This document shows, in pieces, positions 23,095 to 34,422 of a DNA stretch of 52,489 nucleotides; positions within the stretch are counted from its first letter, which is position 1; the number at the start of each line of letters is the position of its first letter. Location of the stretch: positions 1 to 52,489 of the forward strand of contig JAKFYH010000024.1 in NCBI GenBank assembly GCA_021730945.1, written 5' to 3'. Position numbers and translations under genes: made by a program. The DNA is from Acidobacteriota bacterium. Lineage in GTDB: Bacteria; Acidobacteriota; Vicinamibacteria; Vicinamibacterales; UBA2999. Below the pieces are notes generated by a model. It had not been told where the DNA came from, made no database searches, and saw only the letters and a list, made by a program, of their open reading frames with translations.

Positions 23095-23881
23095 CAGCCT
23101 CGCGAAGCTCGTTCGCTATCGCGGGCTGATCCAGACGCTGGTCGTCCGCGACCTCAAGGCGCGCTACCGGGGCTCGGTCCTCGGGTTCTTCTGGTCGTTC
23201 TTCAACCCGCTGATGCTGCTGCTGATCTACACCTTCGTGTTCACGAAGGTGATGGTCGGCATGCATTCGCCCGACATGGAGCCCTACGCCCTCTTCATGT
23301 TCTGCGGCATCCTGCCGTGGACGTGGTTCTCCTCGTCGCTGCTCGAAGCGTCGAACACGCTGATCGCCGGCGGCAACCTGATTAAGAAAGTGCTGTTTCC
23401 GGCCGAGGTGCTGCCGATCGTCACCGTGGTGGCCAACATGGTGCACTTCTTCCTCGGTCTGCCGATCCTGGCGGCGTTTATCCTTTACTACCAGCGTCCG
23501 GTCGACCCCATGGAGTTGCTGTGGTTCCCGGTGATCGTGCTGGTGCAGTTGGTGCTGACGACAGGGCTGGCCCTGTTCCTGGCGGCGTTGACCGTGCATT
23601 TCCGCGACGTCAAGGATCTGCTCGGCAACCTGCTGACCCTGTGGTTTTTTTCGACCCCGATCATCTACCCGATGATCGAAGCGCCTGAAGACCTGCGCTG
23701 GTGGCTCAACCTGAACCCGATGACGCACCTGATGACGTCCTATCAGGAGGTGCTGTTCTTTACCGGACCGCACGGCCATGCCAAGTGGCTTCTGGCGCTC
23801 GGCGCGGGCTCGATCGTGGTGTTCCTGGCCGGCTACTTCGTGTTCGACCGGTTGAGAGACAGCTTCGCGGAAGAAGTATGA
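23087..23881 (+). CDS. ABC-2 type polysaccharide export permease (Wzm-like)
   Basis: A 264-aa inner-membrane permease that would move O-antigen or similar lipid-linked glycan across the inner membrane with the following ATPase. The N-terminal amphipathic segment (YRGLIQTLVVRDLKARYRGSVLGFFWSFFNP) is the family signature. About six membrane helices follow, including LMLLLIYTFVFTKVMV, VLPIVTVVANMVHFFLGLPILAAFI, LVLTTGLALFLAALTV and IVVFLAGYFVF. The GTG start overlaps the atpC stop by 8 nt, so translation is probably coupled to the ATP synthase genes. The stop overlaps the ATPase start (ATGA). Confidence 0.9.
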   Translation: MFSSLAKLVRYRGLIQTLVVRDLKARYRGSVLGFFWSFFNPLMLLLIYTFVFTKVMVGMHSPDMEPYALFMFCGILPWTWFSSSLLEASNTLIAGGNLIKKVLFPAEVLPIVTVVANMVHFFLGLPILAAFILYYQRPVDPMELLWFPVIVLVQLVLTTGLALFLAALTVHFRDVKDLLGNLLTLWFFSTPIIYPMIEAPEDLRWWLNLNPMTHLMTSYQEVLFFTGPHGHAKWLLALGAGSIVVFLAGYFVFDRLRDSFAEEV

Positions 23882-25242
23882 AGCCCGCCATCGACGTCAT
23901 CAACGTCTCCAAGGTCTACCGCCGCTACGCGCGGCGGCGGCAGTTTGCCACGCTCAAGTCGGCGCTGCTCGACGGCAGCCTGCTGGGCGACTTGAAGCCG
24001 GACGAGACGTTCCAGGCGCTGCGCAATGTGTCGTTTTCGGTGCCGAAGGGCTGCACTTACGGCGTGATTGGCAGCAACGGCTCCGGCAAGAGCACGCTGC
24101 TCAAGTGCGTGGCCGGCATCACCCGGCCGACCGAGGGCGAAGTCAAGGTCGACGGCCGCATCTCGGCGCTGATTGAGCTCGGCGCCGGCTTCCATCCCGA
24201 GATCTCCGGCCGCGAGAACATCTTCATCAACGGCATCATGCTGGGGCTCACCAAGAAAGAGATCCTGCGCAGGTTCGACGAGATCGTCGACTTCGCCGAG
24301 ATGCAGGACTTCATCGACGCGCCGGTCAAGACCTACTCCTCGGGCATGTACATGCGCCTGGGGTTCGCGGTGGCGATTCACGTTGACCCCGAAGTGCTGC
24401 TGGTCGACGAAGTGCTGGCGGTTGGCGACCAGGGGTTCACGCACAAGTGCCTCGACAAGTTCTCGGAGTTCCGCCGCCGCAACAAGTCGATCCTCCTGGT
24501 GACGCACTCGCTCGACCTGGTCGAAAAGTTCTGCGACGAGGCGCATTGGCTCGACAAAGGTGTCTCCAAGGGCGAGGGTGACCCCAAGCGAGTGGTGGCC
24601 GCCTACGTCATCAACGTCGAGGACAGCGAAGAGAACGAGCTGGCCAAGGCCGAATCGGCCCGCGTCGCAGCGGCCGCCTCGGCGCCGATCGAGGCGCCGA
24701 CTGAACCGGGCGCCACGACCGATGCATCTGAGGAAGTCCCTCTCAAGCCGGTGGATGAGGCCGACGGACCGAAGGACGGTTTCAAGGCGACCGAAGGCCG
24801 GTGGGGCACCCGCGAGATCGAGATCACCCAGGTCACCATCTCCGGGCCAGACGGCGAGACCGGTCACGTGTTCCAGAGCGGCGATGCCGTCCAGGTGCGG
24901 ATGGCGGTGACGGCGAAGGAGCCAACCACCGACTTCGTGTTCGGCCTGGGACTGTTCAACGCCGATGGCGTGTGTGTCTACGGCACCAACACCAGTCTCG
25001 AAGAGTTCCAGCCGACCGCCATTGCCGGTGATGGCGTCGTCACGTTCGACATCGACAGCCTGGACCTGGTTGAAGGCACCTATCGCCTCGACCTGGCGGC
25101 GCACAAAGTCGACGGCTATCCGTACGATTACCACCGTCTGCTCTATACCTTCCGCATCAAGTCGCGCATCCGGGACGTCGGCATCTACCGTCCCGCCCAC
25201 CGCTGGTCGTTTGGCGGCGGTATTACCTTCAAGGCGGAATAG
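23878..25242 (+). CDS. Polysaccharide ABC exporter ATPase with C-terminal glycan-binding domain (Wzt-like)
   Basis: A 454-aa ATPase partner of the Wzm-like permease. Walker A GSNGSGKST is at residues 65-72. The ISALIELGAGFHPEISGRENIF segment typical of Wzt/TagH ATPases follows, then signature YSSGMYMRLGFAVAI, Walker B VLLVDEVLAVGD and the switch histidine in LVTHSL. After about residue 255 an Ala/Glu/Pro-rich linker leads to a beta-sandwich domain (about 300-454) like the Wzt C-terminal domain, which recognises the modified end of the glycan in O9a-type systems. This suggests export of a finished, end-marked polymer. Confidence 0.9.
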   Translation: MKPAIDVINVSKVYRRYARRRQFATLKSALLDGSLLGDLKPDETFQALRNVSFSVPKGCTYGVIGSNGSGKSTLLKCVAGITRPTEGEVKVDGRISALIELGAGFHPEISGRENIFINGIMLGLTKKEILRRFDEIVDFAEMQDFIDAPVKTYSSGMYMRLGFAVAIHVDPEVLLVDEVLAVGDQGFTHKCLDKFSEFRRRNKSILLVTHSLDLVEKFCDEAHWLDKGVSKGEGDPKRVVAAYVINVEDSEENELAKAESARVAAAASAPIEAPTEPGATTDASEEVPLKPVDEADGPKDGFKATEGRWGTREIEITQVTISGPDGETGHVFQSGDAVQVRMAVTAKEPTTDFVFGLGLFNADGVCVYGTNTSLEEFQPTAIAGDGVVTFDIDSLDLVEGTYRLDLAAHKVDGYPYDYHRLLYTFRIKSRIRDVGIYRPAHRWSFGGGITFKAE

Positions 25243-25700
25243 TGTCTCGAGACGAGGCCGTCCGGTTCGTCGAGCACGCACGCAGCGTGGGCCAGAGCGT
25301 CGTGTTCACGAATGGCGTCTTTGACGTGCTGCACCCCGGCCACGTTCGCTATCTCCGGGATGCCCGTGCTCTTGGCGACGTCCTGATCGTCGGTGTCAAC
25401 AGCGACCGCTCTGCGCGCGCGCTGGGCAAGGCGCCGGATCGTCCGATCAACCCGGAACCCGAACGCGCTGAACTGCTGGAAGCGCTGGCGTCGGTCGATG
25501 CGGTGGTGATATTCGACGAAGATACCCCGCACGCCATCATTACCGCCCTGCAGCCAGACATCCTCGTGAAGGGCGCCGACTGGGACGCCGGTGCCATCGT
25601 CGGCCGCGACGTCGTCGAGGCGCGCGGCGGCCGGGTCGTCCGCATTGCCTTGGCGCCAGGCTACTCGACGACGGCGATCGTCGAGCGCATCCGACGCTAA
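25242..25700 (+). CDS. rfaE2: D-glycero-beta-D-manno-heptose 1-phosphate adenylyltransferase
   Basis: A 152-aa nucleotidyltransferase that makes ADP-heptose precursor for the LPS core. The cytidylyltransferase-like motif FTNGVFDVLHPGHVRYL with HPGH is at residues about 21-37, followed by NSDRSARALGKAPDRPIN and ILVKGADW. The kinase half of two-domain HldE is absent, so it is the stand-alone type. The GTG start overlaps the stop codon of the exporter ATPase gene (TAGTG). Together they indicate a Gram-negative envelope with heptose-containing LPS. Confidence 0.92.
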   Translation: MSRDEAVRFVEHARSVGQSVVFTNGVFDVLHPGHVRYLRDARALGDVLIVGVNSDRSARALGKAPDRPINPEPERAELLEALASVDAVVIFDEDTPHAIITALQPDILVKGADWDAGAIVGRDVVEARGGRVVRIALAPGYSTTAIVERIRR

Positions 25701-25789
25701 CCGGGATCCGGGATCCGGGGTCCGGGATCCGGGCGAAAAAAGCTCTTGTGCGCGGACCCCGGGTCCCGGGTCCCGGATCCCGGATCCCG
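25701..25789. repeat. GGATCC-type composite repeat A (full element)
   Basis: The left arm is a run of CCGGGATC words (25701-25733), then a 22-nt core beginning CGAAAAAAGCTCTTGTGCGC (25734-25755), then a right arm of inverted words CCCGGGTCCCGGATCCCG (to 25789). The arms can pair into a long GC stem with the core as loop. The core is identical in copies E and L. Confidence 0.88.
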
Positions 25790-25815
25790 TCCGTGAGACA
25801 CTAGAAAGTTCGTGC

Positions 25816-29403
<3,588 letters not shown>

Positions 29404-29404
29404 A

Positions 29405-29433
29405 ACCTGGTCCTGGGTCCTGGGTGTTGGGAC
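29405..29433. repeat. Degenerate repeat C between mfd and surA
   Basis: CCTGGTCCTGGGTCCTGGGTG is a diverged version of the same 7-8-bp stutter; no core. It lies immediately after the mfd stop. Confidence 0.5.
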
Positions 29434-29462
29434 CAAAAGCGATAGAATCAGAGTTTAGCCCT

Positions 29463-30542
29463 ATGAAGAAAACAGCAACCGTCGCGGTCATCCTGGCAGT
29501 GTCGTGGCTTGCCCTTGGCGAGCGCTTGACCGGCGCGGCCGTGAACGCGCGAGTCGAGCGGGACATTCTCGAGCAGGTGTTGGTCAAGGTGAACGGCGAG
29601 ATCATCACCAAGACCGACCTCGAGCAACGGCAGATCGGCGCGCTACGGCAGCGCGATCCCAACTTCCGTCCTGACAACGACACCGCGCTCCAGCAGGCCC
29701 TTGCGGAAGTCACCCCTCAGGTAATCGTGGACGCGGTCGACGAGTTGCTCGTGGTGCAGCGCGGCAAGGAACTCGGCTTCTCGATGTCGGCCGAGCAGTT
29801 CACCAGCATTCTTGAGAACATCAAGAAAGAGAACAAAATCGAAACCGACGAAGCGCTGCAGGCCGCGCTCAAGCAGGAAGGCATGAGCATGGCCGACCTG
29901 CGAAAGCAACTGGAGCGGACCTCGATCGTCCAGCGCGTGCAGCAGCAGGAGGTCATGGCGAAGTTGCAGGTGACCGAGATCGAGATGCGGTCCTACTACG
30001 ACGCGCACCTCGACGAGTTCGGGACGGTACCGCAGGTGACGCTGCGGGAAATCACCGTCAACGTACCGACCACCGCCCAGGGCATCAACGTGGCCACCGA
30101 CGATGCCGCCCGCGCCAAGGCCGATGAAGTCCGGGCCAAGATCGTCGCCGGCGAACCGTTTCCGCGGCTGGCCGCCGAGTACTCTGATTCCGGCTCGAAG
30201 GCCAACGGCGGGCTGGTCGGTCCGTTGGCCAAGAGCGACCTTTCCGAAGACCTGCAGCAGGCGATCGCCGGCCTCACGGCTGGCGGCGTCACGCCGGTGT
30301 TGCGGACGACGCGCGGCTACCAGATCATCCGGATCGAGAACCTGCAGGACACCACAACCAAGCCGTTCGACGATGCCAAGACTGAGATCGCGGACAAGCT
30401 TGCGAACACCAAGCGCAAGGCCGAGTTCGACAGGTTCCTCGACAAGCTGCGCGCCGACGCCATCATCGACTGGAAGAACGCCGATCTCAAGAAAGCCTAC
30501 GACCTTGGCTTGAAGACCTTCCGCGGCACGTTTACACAGTAA
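29463..30542 (+). CDS. SurA-like periplasmic peptidyl-prolyl isomerase/chaperone
   Basis: A 359-aa exported folding factor. A signal peptide (KKTATVAVILAVSWLALGERLTGAA) is followed by a SurA-type N-terminal chaperone region (VLVKVNGEIITKTDLEQRQI). A parvulin domain lies at about 190-300 (VTLREITVNV, GEPFPRLAAEYSDSGSKANGGLVGPL, VLRTTRGYQIIRIENLQD). A C-terminal helix completes the chaperone fold. It probably helps outer-membrane proteins fold. The ATG directly precedes the signal peptide; in-frame upstream codons overlap repeat C. Confidence 0.9.
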   Translation: MKKTATVAVILAVSWLALGERLTGAAVNARVERDILEQVLVKVNGEIITKTDLEQRQIGALRQRDPNFRPDNDTALQQALAEVTPQVIVDAVDELLVVQRGKELGFSMSAEQFTSILENIKKENKIETDEALQAALKQEGMSMADLRKQLERTSIVQRVQQQEVMAKLQVTEIEMRSYYDAHLDEFGTVPQVTLREITVNVPTTAQGINVATDDAARAKADEVRAKIVAGEPFPRLAAEYSDSGSKANGGLVGPLAKSDLSEDLQQAIAGLTAGGVTPVLRTTRGYQIIRIENLQDTTTKPFDDAKTEIADKLANTKRKAEFDRFLDKLRADAIIDWKNADLKKAYDLGLKTFRGTFTQ

Positions 30543-30548
30543 CGGCAG

Positions 30549-30581
30549 GGGCCCGGCGACCCGGGTCCGGGATCCGGGATC
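30549..30581. repeat. GGATCC-type repeat D between surA and the NusG-like gene
   Basis: GGCCCGGCGACCCGGGTCCGG runs into GATCCGGGATC. A short copy without the core, 16 bp before the next start codon. Confidence 0.65.
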
Positions 30582-30596
30582 AAAGACTCAGGACAC

Positions 30597-31088
30597 ATGG
30601 AATCAGCCTGGTTCGCACTGTGGACGCGCTCGCGGCACGAGAAGCAGGTCCGCGACCAGTTGGAGAAGAAGGCGGTTGAGGTCTTCCTGCCGACGATTGG
30701 CAAGTGGAGCCACTGGAAGGACCGCAAGAAGAAGATCGACTGGCCGTTGTTCCCGGGTTACGTCTTCGCCCGTTTCGTGCCCGACGAGCGCATCGGCGTC
30801 CTCAAGGTCGATGGTGTCGTCCAAATCATCAGCAACAACGGCATACTGTCGTCGATTCCCGACGAAGAAATCGACAGCATCCGAACGCTGGTGGAAAGCG
30901 AACTGGCGTACGACCCGGTGCCGCTGATCAAGGAAGGGGACATGGTCAAAGTGACACACGGCCCGCTCAGGGGCGTGGTCGGCCGCCTGGTGCGCAAAGG
31001 CGCGCACGCGCGCCTCGTTCTCTCGGTAGACTTGATCGGGCAAGCGGTGGCGGTTGAAGTAGATGCGTCGGACGTGAAACCTTACTGA
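30597..31088 (+). CDS. NusG paralogue (UpxY/RfaH-like transcription antitermination protein)
   Basis: A 163-aa protein with a NusG N-terminal domain (WFALWTRSRHEKQVRDQLEKKAVEVFLPT, then LFPGYVFARFVPDER) and a C-terminal KOW domain (EGDMVKVTHGPLRGVVGRLVRKGAHARLVLSVDLIGQAVAVEVDASDV). NusG-family proteins bind RNA polymerase and limit pausing or termination. It is not in the secE-rplK context of housekeeping nusG, and the TRSRHEKQV start is typical of paralogues dedicated to long surface-polysaccharide operons. Genes for polysaccharide export and sugar synthesis lie on both sides, which supports that role. Confidence 0.82.
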   Translation: MESAWFALWTRSRHEKQVRDQLEKKAVEVFLPTIGKWSHWKDRKKKIDWPLFPGYVFARFVPDERIGVLKVDGVVQIISNNGILSSIPDEEIDSIRTLVESELAYDPVPLIKEGDMVKVTHGPLRGVVGRLVRKGAHARLVLSVDLIGQAVAVEVDASDVKPY

Positions 31089-31090
31089 TC

Positions 31091-31182
31091 CGGGGTCCGG
31101 GGCCCGGGGCCCGGGATCCGCGCACAAGAGCTTTTTTCGATCGGACCCCGGATCCCGGATCCCGGATCCCGGGATCCCCGGC
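31091..31182. repeat. GGATCC-type composite repeat E (full element, reverse core)
   Basis: Left arm GGGGTCCGGGGCCCGGGGCC, core at 31118-31139 as the reverse complement (GCGCACAAGAGCTTTTTTCG), right arm CCCCGGATCCCGGATCCCGG. The core matches copies A and L exactly over 22 nt. Confidence 0.88.
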
Positions 31183-31192
31183 AAGTAACACC

Positions 31193-32248
31193 ATGAAGAT
31201 CGGCAATATCGAACTCGACTCGCCGTTTGTCATCTCGCCCATGGCAGGGATGACCGATACGGCCTTCCGCCGCCTGGTGAAGCGCCAGGGCGGCTGCGGG
31301 CTGGTTGTGTCGGAGATGGTGAGCAGCGAGGGGTTGGTGCGCGGCATCGACCGCACCCTCGAGTACGCCGAATACACCGAAGAAGAGCGTCCCGTGTCGA
31401 TCCAGATCTTCGGCGGCGAACCCGCGAAGATGGCTGAGGCGGCGCGCGTGGTCGAAGCCATGGGCGCCGACATCGTCGACGTCAACATGGGCTGCCCGGT
31501 GCCGAAGATTGCCAGGCACAACGCCGGCTGCAGCCTGATGCGTGAGCCCCACCATGCCGCCGAGATCATTGCCGCCATGGCGAAAGCGGTCAAAATCCCC
31601 GTAACCGTCAAGATGCGCAAGGGCTGGGACGATGGCGAGGTGAATGCACCGGAGCTGGCCAAGCGGGTTGAGGCAGCCGGCGCCTCCGCGATTGCCGTGC
31701 ATGGCCGCACCGCGAAGCAGAGTTACAGCGGATTTGCCGATTGGGACGTCGTGGCCGGCATCGCCCGTTCGGTGAGCATTCCGGTGTTTGGGTCGGGCGA
31801 CTGCATCGAGCCCGAAGATATTGTTGCGCGCATGCGTTCGGGCGTCAGCGGTGTGTTCGTCGGCCGCGGCGTATTGCGCAACCCATGGATTCTCTCTCAG
31901 GCGCGCGATCTCATGGCCGGCTTGCCGGCCCGGCCGGTCACTGACGAGGATCGCGGTCGATTCCTGTTCGACTACCTGGCATTGTTGCTGGCCGACGAGA
32001 AGGGCGAGCAAGATGGCTTCAGGCACCTTGTTCTCCAGGCATCAAGCCCCAGGCCTCAAACCAGCAAGGATCGGTGGGTCGTCAACAAGCTGCGCGCCCT
32101 GTGCACCTGGTACACCAAGGGCTTCGAAGGCGGCTCGCAGTTTCGCACCGGCGTGAACGAGGCGAAGTCGGTGGCCGAAGTGGAACAGCTGATCGGGAGC
32201 TTCTTTCTCACGGGATCCCGGATCCCGGAACCCGGAACCCGGGCATGA
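31193..32248 (+). CDS. dusB: tRNA-dihydrouridine synthase DusB
   Basis: A flavoenzyme (351 aa) that reduces uridines in tRNA. The TIM-barrel start FVISPMAGMTDTAFRRL, the signature VDVNMGCPVPKIARHNAGCSLMRE with the catalytic Cys, KMRKGWDD, AVHGRTAKQSYSG and FGSGDC are all present. Residues about 279-289 (LVLQASSPRPQ) are encoded by a CAAGCC stutter and have no counterpart in the family. The last residues (GSRIPEPGTRA) are encoded by GGATCC-type repeat F, which replaces the normal end. The enzyme core is intact. Confidence 0.93.
   Translation: MKIGNIELDSPFVISPMAGMTDTAFRRLVKRQGGCGLVVSEMVSSEGLVRGIDRTLEYAEYTEEERPVSIQIFGGEPAKMAEAARVVEAMGADIVDVNMGCPVPKIARHNAGCSLMREPHHAAEIIAAMAKAVKIPVTVKMRKGWDDGEVNAPELAKRVEAAGASAIAVHGRTAKQSYSGFADWDVVAGIARSVSIPVFGSGDCIEPEDIVARMRSGVSGVFVGRGVLRNPWILSQARDLMAGLPARPVTDEDRGRFLFDYLALLLADEKGEQDGFRHLVLQASSPRPQTSKDRWVVNKLRALCTWYTKGFEGGSQFRTGVNEAKSVAEVEQLIGSFFLTGSRIPEPGTRA
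32211..32243. repeat. GGATCC-type repeat F, forming the 3' end of dusB
   Basis: CGGGATCCCGGATCCCGGAA and CCCGGAACCCGGG supply the last codons of dusB up to the ATGATGCC start of the next gene. Confidence 0.78.
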
Positions 32249-33282
32249 TGCCGGAAATTATCATCGGCGGACGAAGAGTCGGACCCGCCCAGGTTCCCCT
32301 CGTCGTGGCAGAGATCGGCATCAACCACGAGGGCAGCCTCGAGGTCGCGCGGGAGATGGTCGATGCCGCGGCGCGCGCGGGTGTCGAAGTCGTCAAGCAC
32401 CAGACTCACGTTGTCGACGACGAGATGAGCGGCGCGGCGAAGACGGTGGTGCCCGGCAACGCCGACGTTTCCATTTACGACATCATGGCGCGCTGCGCCC
32501 TGTCGGAAGATGACGAGCGCCAGCTCAAGGATTATGTCGAGTCGAAGGGCATGATTTTCATGAGCACGCCCTTTTCGCGCGCGGCCGCCGACCGGCTCGA
32601 GCGCCTGAACGTTTCGGCGTACAAAATCGGATCGGGCGAGTGCAACAACTATCCGCTGCTGCAGCACATTGCCGCGTTCGGCAAACCGACGATTCTCAGC
32701 ACCGGCATGAACACGATTGAGAGCGTGGCCAGGGCGGTGGCGATCTTCGAGCGCGCCGGCACGCCGTGCGCGTTGCTGCATACCACCAACCTCTACCCGA
32801 CGCCGCCGCACCTGGTGCGCCTCGGTGCGATGGTTGAACTGGGCCGGGCGTTTCCGCGCGCTGTGATCGGACTGTCGGACCACACCACCGACAACGTGGC
32901 TTGCATCGGCGCCATGGCGCTCGGCGCGTCGATTGTCGAGCGACACTTCACCGACCACATGTATCGCACCGGCCCGGACATCGTGTGCTCGATGGACGAG
33001 GCGCACTGCCGCGAGCTGATTGCCGCGGCCCGCACGTTGCACGCCGAACTTGGGGGAACCAAGGGACCGGTGAAGGAGGAACAGGTCACGATGGACTTTG
33101 CTTTTGCCACCGTGGTCACCATCCGGCCAGTGAAGGCCGGCGAAGCCTTTACGGCCGAGAACGTGTGGGTGAAGCGTCCAGGCACCGGTGGCGTGCCCGC
33201 GGCCCGCTACAGCGAAGTTCTGGGCAAGGCCGCCCGTCGCGACCTACCGGCCGATACCCACCTGGCGGCGGACGATCTCTAG
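32245..33282 (+). CDS. NeuB-family sialic-acid-type synthase
   Basis: A 345-aa enzyme of the N-acetylneuraminate/pseudaminate/legionaminate synthase family, which condenses phosphoenolpyruvate with an amino sugar to make nine-carbon acidic sugars for surface glycans. The barrel carries AEIGINHEGSLEVAREMVDAA, FMSTPFSRAAADRLE, YKIGSGECNNYPLL, GLSDHTTDNVACIGAMALGASIVERHFT and the metal-binding His in HFTDH. The last 60 residues are an antifreeze-like SAF domain (TIRPVKAGEAFTAENVWVKRPGTGG). The exact sugar cannot be read from sequence. The start overlaps the dusB stop (ATGA). Confidence 0.88.
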   Translation: MMPEIIIGGRRVGPAQVPLVVAEIGINHEGSLEVAREMVDAAARAGVEVVKHQTHVVDDEMSGAAKTVVPGNADVSIYDIMARCALSEDDERQLKDYVESKGMIFMSTPFSRAAADRLERLNVSAYKIGSGECNNYPLLQHIAAFGKPTILSTGMNTIESVARAVAIFERAGTPCALLHTTNLYPTPPHLVRLGAMVELGRAFPRAVIGLSDHTTDNVACIGAMALGASIVERHFTDHMYRTGPDIVCSMDEAHCRELIAAARTLHAELGGTKGPVKEEQVTMDFAFATVVTIRPVKAGEAFTAENVWVKRPGTGGVPAARYSEVLGKAARRDLPADTHLAADDL

Positions 33283-33331
33283 ACCCGTCCGAATGCCAGA
33301 AAACGGCCTAACCACACACAACCGGCTATTG

Positions 33332-33361
33332 AGTCATATTTTGTCATGTCAATATATGACT
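33332..33361. promoter_or_regulatory. Inverted repeat upstream of fcl
   Basis: AGTCATAT (33332-33339) and ATATGACT (33354-33361) form an exact 8-bp dyad with a 14-bp AT-rich spacer inside the 177-bp gap before fcl. It could be an operator; nothing in the window identifies its binder. Confidence 0.35.
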
Positions 33362-33459
33362 TGCGCGACTGTTGGCAAGTGTGGCAGGATGCCAATCCAA
33401 GGCTGATACGGCTCCCGCGGCATACGTTTGCGGGCGGTCGCCGCCGATAAGTAGCTGCG

Positions 33460-34422
33460 ATGGCTGAAATGCGCTTGAACTCACGGATCTACGTCGCCGG
33501 GCATCGCGGCCTCGTGGGATCAGCCATTGGCCGGCGTCTCGACCAACTCGGTTACGACAATGTCCTGACGGCGACTCGCGATCAGCTCGATCTGCGCGAT
33601 CAGGCCGCGGTGAACTATTGGTTCAAGGCCAACCGCCCCGAGTTCGTGTATTTGGTGGCGGGCACCGTCGGCGGGATTCTGGCCAACTCGACGCGGCCCG
33701 CCGAGTTCATCTACGACAACATGATGATTCATGCCACGGTGGTGCACTCGGCCCACCTGTTCGGCGTGACCAAGCTCCTTTACCTCGGCAGCTCCTGCAT
33801 CTATCCCCGGAACTGTCCGCAACCCATGCCGGAAGAAGCGCTGTTGACGGGCCAACTCGAGCCTACCAACGAGTCCTACGCGATCGCGAAGATCGCGGGC
33901 ATCAAATTGTGCCAGGCCTACCGCACGCAGTATGGCAGCGACTTCATCTCCGCCATGCCGACCAACCTGTATGGTCCGCACGACAATTTCGATCTCACCA
34001 GTTCACACGTGCTGCCGGCGATGATCCGCAAGTTCCACGACGCGAGGATGGACGGCCGGACCGAGGTCATGATTTGGGGGACGGGCTCGCCCCGGCGCGA
34101 GTTCCTTCACGTCGACGATCTGGCTGACGCGTGCGTGTTCCTGATGCAACGCTACCAGGATGCCATGCACATCAACGTTGGCACCGGCGAAGAGGTGGCC
34201 ATTGCCGACCTTGCCGATCTGGTCCGACGCATTGTGCACCCCGGCGCCACCATTGCCTACGACACCACCAAGCCAGACGGGACGCCGCGCAAGCTGCTGG
34301 ACGTCACGCGCCTCCACAACCTCGGGTGGCGTCACCGCACGGCCCTTGAAGAGGGCATCGCGGGCACCTACGCCTGGTTCCTCGAACATCACGCCCAGGC
34401 GCGTGGGGTCACGGTTTCGTAA
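33460..34422 (+). CDS. fcl: GDP-L-fucose synthase
   Basis: An epimerase-reductase (320 aa) converting GDP-4-keto-6-deoxymannose to GDP-L-fucose, a precursor for surface polysaccharide. It is an extended short-chain dehydrogenase: NADP-binding GHRGLVGSAIGRRL at the start, then LGSSCIYPRNCPQPMPEEALLTGQLEPTNESYAIAKIAGIKLC with the catalytic Ser, Tyr and Lys. FLHVDDLADACVFLM and the NVGTGEEV region complete the fold. The companion GDP-mannose dehydratase is not in the window. A second ATG 9 nt downstream is a possible alternative start. Confidence 0.94.
   Translation: MAEMRLNSRIYVAGHRGLVGSAIGRRLDQLGYDNVLTATRDQLDLRDQAAVNYWFKANRPEFVYLVAGTVGGILANSTRPAEFIYDNMMIHATVVHSAHLFGVTKLLYLGSSCIYPRNCPQPMPEEALLTGQLEPTNESYAIAKIAGIKLCQAYRTQYGSDFISAMPTNLYGPHDNFDLTSSHVLPAMIRKFHDARMDGRTEVMIWGTGSPRREFLHVDDLADACVFLMQRYQDAMHINVGTGEEVAIADLADLVRRIVHPGATIAYDTTKPDGTPRKLLDVTRLHNLGWRHRTALEEGIAGTYAWFLEHHAQARGVTVS

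Noticed and set aside
23833-25281. A 482-codon minus-strand frame
   Set aside because: Antisense to the Wzt-like ATPase gene, with no family motif.
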